Shown here in pieces: positions 60,083-64,000 of a DNA stretch of 64,000 nt. The translations under genes and the position numbers were made by a program. The DNA is taken from positions 62,001 through 126,000 of the forward strand of contig DYJL01000004.1 of the NCBI GenBank assembly GCA_020723105.1, given 5' to 3'. Positions within the stretch are counted from its first letter, which is position 1. Each line of letters starts with the position of its first letter. The DNA comes from Nitrospira japonica. GTDB taxonomy: Bacteria > Nitrospirota > Thermodesulfovibrionia > UBA6902. The notes beneath the pieces were generated by a model. The model had not been told where the DNA came from. It did not search any database and worked only from the letters and a program-made list of their open reading frames with translations.

Positions 60083-61339
60083 GTGCAGAGAAAAACGAAA
60101 CAATTATTTTTTAATTTTATGGTGTTATTTTTTACGATATGCCTTCTGATTATAGTAGCAGAGATAGCTGCGCGAATTATATCAAGAGAGCTTGCTGAAA
60201 ATAACTGGGTTGGCGCTGAAAAAAAATATTATGAATACGACCCATTACTTGGATGGAAGAAAATACCGAAATTAAACACGACACGTGCTAGTGCTGGTAA
60301 CGCTCCAATTTCATACCAAATTAATTCCAGAAGTATACGTGGCCATGAATATTCATATGAGAAGCTTGATAATGAGTATAGAGTACTTATTCTTGGAGAT
60401 TCTTTTGCCGAAGGTTTTATGGTTGAGTTTCATGAATTATTTTCAGAGGTATTGAAAGATAGATTAAGTAAGATGAGAAAAAATAGACACTATCAGACAA
60501 TTAATACTGGTACAAGCGGATGGAGCACTGATCAGGAATTATTGTTATTTCAGAATGAGGGGAAAAAATATAAACCCAACCTAACTATTCTCATGTTTTA
60601 TGAAAATGATATAGCATATAATAACCAGCCAAAAGACTGGGGAATGTATTATAAACCACTCTTTAAGATAGAGAACGGTATCCTTGTCTTAACGAATGTA
60701 CCCGTCCCGAAGCCTGATATTTTTATAATTCATGATCATCTGGAATCAGAGGGATCTGTCTTCAGAAAAATCAGGAGGTGGCTCAATGTTAATTCTTATC
60801 TTTATAAGTTTATTAAAGAAAGAATTAAGAATACGTATGGTTTTATGAAGCTATCATCTAAGATTGGTATAATTGATAAACAAATAAACGAAAAAGAAAT
60901 TATCCCACCGGAATACAGGGCATGGGAGAAAAATTATAATGAAACCATCAGGAGTGCCTGGGGAATTACGGAAGCGATACTTATAAAGCTTAGGGATGAA
61001 ACTGCCTTGATAGACAGTAAGTTGCTCGTTTTTTATGTGCCTTTTGAAGGCAGCATTCATAACGAAGTATGGGATAAACTGAAAAGGGTATACAATTTTT
61101 CAGATGAAGACTGGTCTCCGGATCGGGCGGGAATAGTATTGGAAGATATCTGTAAGAGAAATAATATCGATTTCATAAATCCTACAGAAAAATTGAAAAC
61201 AAAGGCTGTTGAAGTAGAAAAGGATAATAAAAGACTTTACGATCCTGTTGACCATCATTGGAATGCTGAAGGGAATAAATTTGTCGGTGAGTTATTGGCG
61301 GAATACATAGCTTTTAAGTATTTGGGAAATAATAAATAA
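60083..61339 (+). CDS. Membrane-anchored SGNH/GDSL hydrolase-like protein
   Basis: A 418-aa protein. One N-terminal membrane helix (9-32) is followed by an extracytoplasmic SGNH domain: VLILGDSFAEGF with S107, Gly block NTGTSGWSTDQE, Asn block MFYENDIAYN, and DHHWNAEGNKF with the Asp-His pair near the C-terminus. All four SGNH residues appear present. Such proteins in EPS and O-antigen loci act as O-acyltransferases or esterases. The start is GTG after a strong GGGGAGGG. It is AT-richer than the rfb operon. Confidence 0.85.
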   Translation: MQRKTKQLFFNFMVLFFTICLLIIVAEIAARIISRELAENNWVGAEKKYYEYDPLLGWKKIPKLNTTRASAGNAPISYQINSRSIRGHEYSYEKLDNEYRVLILGDSFAEGFMVEFHELFSEVLKDRLSKMRKNRHYQTINTGTSGWSTDQELLLFQNEGKKYKPNLTILMFYENDIAYNNQPKDWGMYYKPLFKIENGILVLTNVPVPKPDIFIIHDHLESEGSVFRKIRRWLNVNSYLYKFIKERIKNTYGFMKLSSKIGIIDKQINEKEIIPPEYRAWEKNYNETIRSAWGITEAILIKLRDETALIDSKLLVFYVPFEGSIHNEVWDKLKRVYNFSDEDWSPDRAGIVLEDICKRNNIDFINPTEKLKTKAVEVEKDNKRLYDPVDHHWNAEGNKFVGELLAEYIAFKYLGNNK

Positions 61340-61566
61340 TTCTTTCTGGATAGTATGTTCTTTTCTTATATCTTATATTGGTTAAGAGTCGAGAATAAAT
61401 TTTATTATTAATTATTGTCCGAAGCTTCCGTCGGTTGTTTTTTCTAAAAGAGGCAACCTGAATCAATAAGGAAGAATCTTTGGTTACCTTTATTTTCATA
61501 CGAAGGTTCTATTATAATGATAAATACAATTATTAATAGTATGAATATAAATGGGAGTGAAAAACG

Positions 61567-62577
61567 TTGATGCTTGACCATATGAGAGAGCATAGTGATA
61601 TTTTTATATGTCCAGCATGCAAAGGGAGCTTGGAAATAGCTGTTGATAGTATAATATGTCTTAAATGTCATAACAGCTATGAAGTAGAGGATGGAATACC
61701 ACTTCTATTCTGGCCGCATGAAGGAGATGATTCAAGGGAACATATTACGAAAACAGTAAAAGCATTTTATGAAAAAACGCCATTTCCAAACTATGAGGAG
61801 AATGAAAATATAGGAAATCTTGTTCAAAAAGCTCAGGAAAGTTTTTTTCCGCGTTTATTGAACGAGCAGATCCCTTTTAATATAAGAATGCTTGAGGTTG
61901 GTTGTGGAACCGGTCAGCTAAGTAATTTTTTGGGCGCTGCCCATAGAAATGTTTTCGGAGCAGATCTATGCCTTAATTCTTTGAAGCTGGGTCAGAAGTT
62001 TAAAGAGAAAAACGATCTTAAGAGAGTAGGTTTTTATCAAATGAACCTGTTCAGACCTATTTTTAAGGAAGAGAGTTTTCCTCTCGTTATATGTAATGGT
62101 GTTCTTATGACTACTACTGACCCATATGGCGGTTTTAAGTCAATATCAAAACTGGTGAAGGATGGGGGATATATTGTTATTGGACTCTATAATACATATG
62201 GCAGACTAATAACAGATATTCGCCGTATAATCTTCAGAATAAGTGGTGATCATTTCAAGTTTTTAGATCCTCGGCTGAGAGGACATGATAGAGGTGAGGC
62301 AAAAAAAGAGGCATGGTTTGCAGATCAATATAAGCATCCGCGTGAATTAAAACATACAATGGGTGAATTACTTAAATGGTTTGATGAAACAGGTTTTGAA
62401 TTTGTATATGGGGTTCCGAATCCAAAGGCTTTTAGTACATTTAAATTGAATGATACAATATTTAAGAAACATCCTCGAGGTAACTGGTTGGATCATTTTA
62501 TTACTCAACTTCATATGGTTCTTACCGGAAGCAAAGAAGGGGGGTTCTTTACGATGGTTGGAAAGAAGAGGAAATAA
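61567..62577 (+). CDS. Class I SAM-dependent methyltransferase with Trm112-like N-terminus
   Basis: A 336-aa protein (335 from the ATG at 61570). CPAC at 15-18 and CLKC at 31-34 with EVEDGIPLLFWP form a Trm112-like zinc ribbon. LEVGCGTGQLSNFLG around 109-123 is SAM motif I, and VICNGVLMTTTDPYGGF follows. SD GGGAG at 61553-61557 fits either TTG 61567 or ATG 61570. It likely methylates a sugar or lipid in the glycan path. It precedes the third SGNH gene by 5 bp. The 227-bp gap upstream (61340-61566) has no clear signal. Confidence 0.87.
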   Translation: MMLDHMREHSDIFICPACKGSLEIAVDSIICLKCHNSYEVEDGIPLLFWPHEGDDSREHITKTVKAFYEKTPFPNYEENENIGNLVQKAQESFFPRLLNEQIPFNIRMLEVGCGTGQLSNFLGAAHRNVFGADLCLNSLKLGQKFKEKNDLKRVGFYQMNLFRPIFKEESFPLVICNGVLMTTTDPYGGFKSISKLVKDGGYIVIGLYNTYGRLITDIRRIIFRISGDHFKFLDPRLRGHDRGEAKKEAWFADQYKHPRELKHTMGELLKWFDETGFEFVYGVPNPKAFSTFKLNDTIFKKHPRGNWLDHFITQLHMVLTGSKEGGFFTMVGKKRK

Positions 62578-62582
62578 TAAAT

Positions 62583-63941
62583 ATGAACGGCACTTCCAAA
62601 CAAGAAAAAACTTTTTACGTAATCGGTATACTGTTTTTCCTGACAGGCATATTGTGCAATGAATGGGTGCTTGCGTATTTATTCAGTTCCGATGCAGCTA
62701 TAGCACTTAATAGAAGGATAATCATATGGATATTTGACGTCATAATGATAGCAACCGGTTTGACAATCATTATCAAGAGAAGGTTTCTGCAGATAAAAAA
62801 ATTGATATACAATATTATTTTATTGTTTATCATGATAGTTGTAGTAGAAGTGGGACTGCAGCTTGTGTATTTTATTTCTCACAGGGGAGAGGAAGACGAG
62901 ATAAGCGATAAAAGATATCTATTGCCTCAGTATAATGGAAAGGAATGGGCGAAGCCTTTATATGAGGAAATGAGTAAACTTTCCGGAGAATATAAGGAAT
63001 ACAGGGAGTGGGGGAAGAAAGAATATCATGGGAAATATATAAACATAAACCCTGAGGGGGTTAGGAAGACATGGAATCCGAACATACCTCTAAGCAAAAA
63101 TGCAAAAACAATTTATGTGTTTGGAGGATCGACTATTTGGGGTGACGGTGTAATTGATGACAATACTATTCCCTCGTATATGTCTAAAAAGCTTAATAAA
63201 AGCGGTTATAGTTTTGTTGTATATAATTATGGGGAATGGGCTTATACATATACCCAGGGCATAATCCATTTGATCCTCCTGTTAAGAGATGGATATAGAC
63301 CTGACTATGTTGTTTTTTATGACGGTATAGCCGACATTTACGGTGCTTATCAATCAGGAGTGCCAGGACATCTCCATTATTCGTATTCACTAAGGAATAA
63401 ATTTAAAGAGAATAAGATTTCTGGTATACGGCTTATTATGATTGGTATGACAAATATATTAACAGAATATAGTAAAATATATAATGAGCTAATAAAAATA
63501 AACAGGAGATTGGATCCTCCGCAATCTATGTTTCAAGAAGTTGCACATAGTTATGATGATAAAGAATTGCGTGAACTGAGCAAGGGAATTGTCGAGTATT
63601 ATGGGAAATCACTTATGCTTTTAGATAACCTTTCAAAAAGTTATGGTTTTAAATATATTTGCTTTTGGCAACCTGTTTCATTTACCGGAACAAACGTTAC
63701 AGATGAAGAGACCAAGTCGGATGTAAGGTTTCAGGACAAGGCGTTGATTAAACTGCACCGATATACATTGGAATATTTAAAAACGAAATTATTTCCTCAT
63801 TTCTTTAACATTTCAGATATCTTGGATGGAAAAACAAAATCTTATTATATAGATTTTGCTCATATAACAGAAGAAGGCAATGAAGTCGTTGCAGATGAGA
63901 TAGTTTCACTATTTAAAAAGGAGTACCTATCAAATGAATAA
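62583..63941 (+). CDS. Multi-helix SGNH-like acyl-handling protein
   Basis: A 452-aa protein. Three hydrophobic helices in residues 10-98 lead to a soluble SGNH-like domain: IYVFGGSTIWGDG with S183 (GGST replaces GDS), VYNYGEWAYTYTQG as the Gly block, FYDGIADIYG in the region of the Asn block, and DFAHITEEGNEVVA with the Asp-His pair near the C-terminus. Relatives occur with carbamoyltransferases and DUF5989 proteins in other loci, as I recall. It overlaps the next gene by 8 bp. Confidence 0.8.
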   Translation: MNGTSKQEKTFYVIGILFFLTGILCNEWVLAYLFSSDAAIALNRRIIIWIFDVIMIATGLTIIIKRRFLQIKKLIYNIILLFIMIVVVEVGLQLVYFISHRGEEDEISDKRYLLPQYNGKEWAKPLYEEMSKLSGEYKEYREWGKKEYHGKYININPEGVRKTWNPNIPLSKNAKTIYVFGGSTIWGDGVIDDNTIPSYMSKKLNKSGYSFVVYNYGEWAYTYTQGIIHLILLLRDGYRPDYVVFYDGIADIYGAYQSGVPGHLHYSYSLRNKFKENKISGIRLIMIGMTNILTEYSKIYNELIKINRRLDPPQSMFQEVAHSYDDKELRELSKGIVEYYGKSLMLLDNLSKSYGFKYICFWQPVSFTGTNVTDEETKSDVRFQDKALIKLHRYTLEYLKTKLFPHFFNISDILDGKTKSYYIDFAHITEEGNEVVADEIVSLFKKEYLSNE

Positions 63942-64000
63942 ACTATCAGAGCTGTCGGAATTCTGGATGTTTTTAAAAGCCCGCAAAAAATGGTGGTTGG
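63934..64000 (+). CDS. DUF5989 (SxtK-like) family protein, N-terminal fragment (cut by window edge)
   Basis: ATG at 63934, with AAAAAGGAG upstream, opens a frame that is still open at the window edge. The visible residues MNKLSELSEFWMFLKARKKW match the start of the short DUF5989 proteins (ELWxFLKERKKxWLLP). This small family and SxtJ recur beside O-carbamoyltransferases, including in saxitoxin clusters. Only 22 codons are visible, so the call rests on motif and context. A carbamoyltransferase gene may follow outside the window. Confidence 0.6.
   Translation, partial: MNKLSELSEFWMFLKARKKWWL

Noticed and set aside
62263-62298. LDPRLRGHDRGE in the methyltransferase resembles the translation of a dispersed palindromic repeat
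   Set aside because: The underlying bases form only a 4-bp stem, and similar LDPxLR segments before the WFxDQYxHP block occur in this methyltransferase family as I recall, so it is probably native protein sequence.
1-64000. CRISPR arrays, tRNA or rRNA genes, phage or conjugation genes
   Set aside because: No evenly spaced repeats, cloverleaf sequence, rRNA core motif or matching protein was seen on either strand.

Overview
This window looks like a chromosomal segment of a moderately AT-rich Gram-negative bacterium. An exosortase gene at the left edge, polyprenyl-phosphate-dependent GT-C glycosyltransferases, and a ferredoxin-type EtfA next to EtfB and an acyl-CoA dehydrogenase suggest an anaerobic or facultative member of Nitrospirota or a former deltaproteobacterial lineage. 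That placement is inference. No rRNA, tRNA, phage, CRISPR or plasmid genes were seen.

Layout. (a) 1-11063: an exosortase fragment, a Wzx-type flippase, three GT-C membrane glycosyltransferases, two B12-binding radical SAM proteins and an AglD/LPG-synthase-type membrane protein. (b) 11237-16191: a tight operon that makes a CDP-6-deoxy sugar (rfbF, rfbG, a further SDR enzyme), then a GT2 and an FAD oxidoreductase. (c) 16193-19459: carbamoyltransferase 1 and a GT4. (d) 19761-30527: a housekeeping block of valS, a beta-solenoid-like protein, nadC, yceD (DUF177), rpmF, plsX, fabH, an acyl-CoA dehydrogenase, a coiled-coil membrane protein, etfB and ferredoxin-etfA. (e) 30752-64000: glycan genes resume with GT2 and GT-C pairs, an EEP phosphodiesterase-like protein, a toroid protein, a nitroreductase, a DegT aminotransferase, carbamoyltransferases 2 and 3, a Nudix hydrolase, sugar-nucleotide epimerases, a WecC-like dehydrogenase, three SGNH-type proteins (one fused to HEAT repeats), an AsnB-like amidotransferase, a deacetylase, two methyltransferases, a GMC oxidoreductase and the first codons of a DUF5989 (SxtK-like) gene.

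How the parts may work together. Activated sugars are made by the RfbF/RfbG, epimerase, dehydrogenase and DegT enzymes. Soluble GT2/GT4 enzymes build lipid-linked units, and polyprenyl-phosphate-sugar synthases feed several GT-C transferases outside the membrane. Decorations could come from three O-carbamoyltransferases, methyltransferases, SGNH proteins and a deacetylase. The product is probably a heavily modified extracellular polysaccharide or O-antigen; its structure cannot be read from the sequence.

Two repeat families stand out. One is a 190-220 bp asymmetric hairpin element. Three complete copies (6789-6977, 12996-13215, 19552-19743) and a half copy (34677-34743) each sit just upstream of, or across, a gene start, and each arm carries a Shine-Dalgarno-like box and a start codon opening a short reading frame. 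The other is a MITE-like element of about 200 bp, present as two inverted copies (18076-18270, 47344-47547) that bracket 29 kb including the housekeeping block. A third recurring pattern is that five minus-strand accessory genes or gene pairs end tail-to-tail, within 18 bp, against a plus-strand glycan gene.
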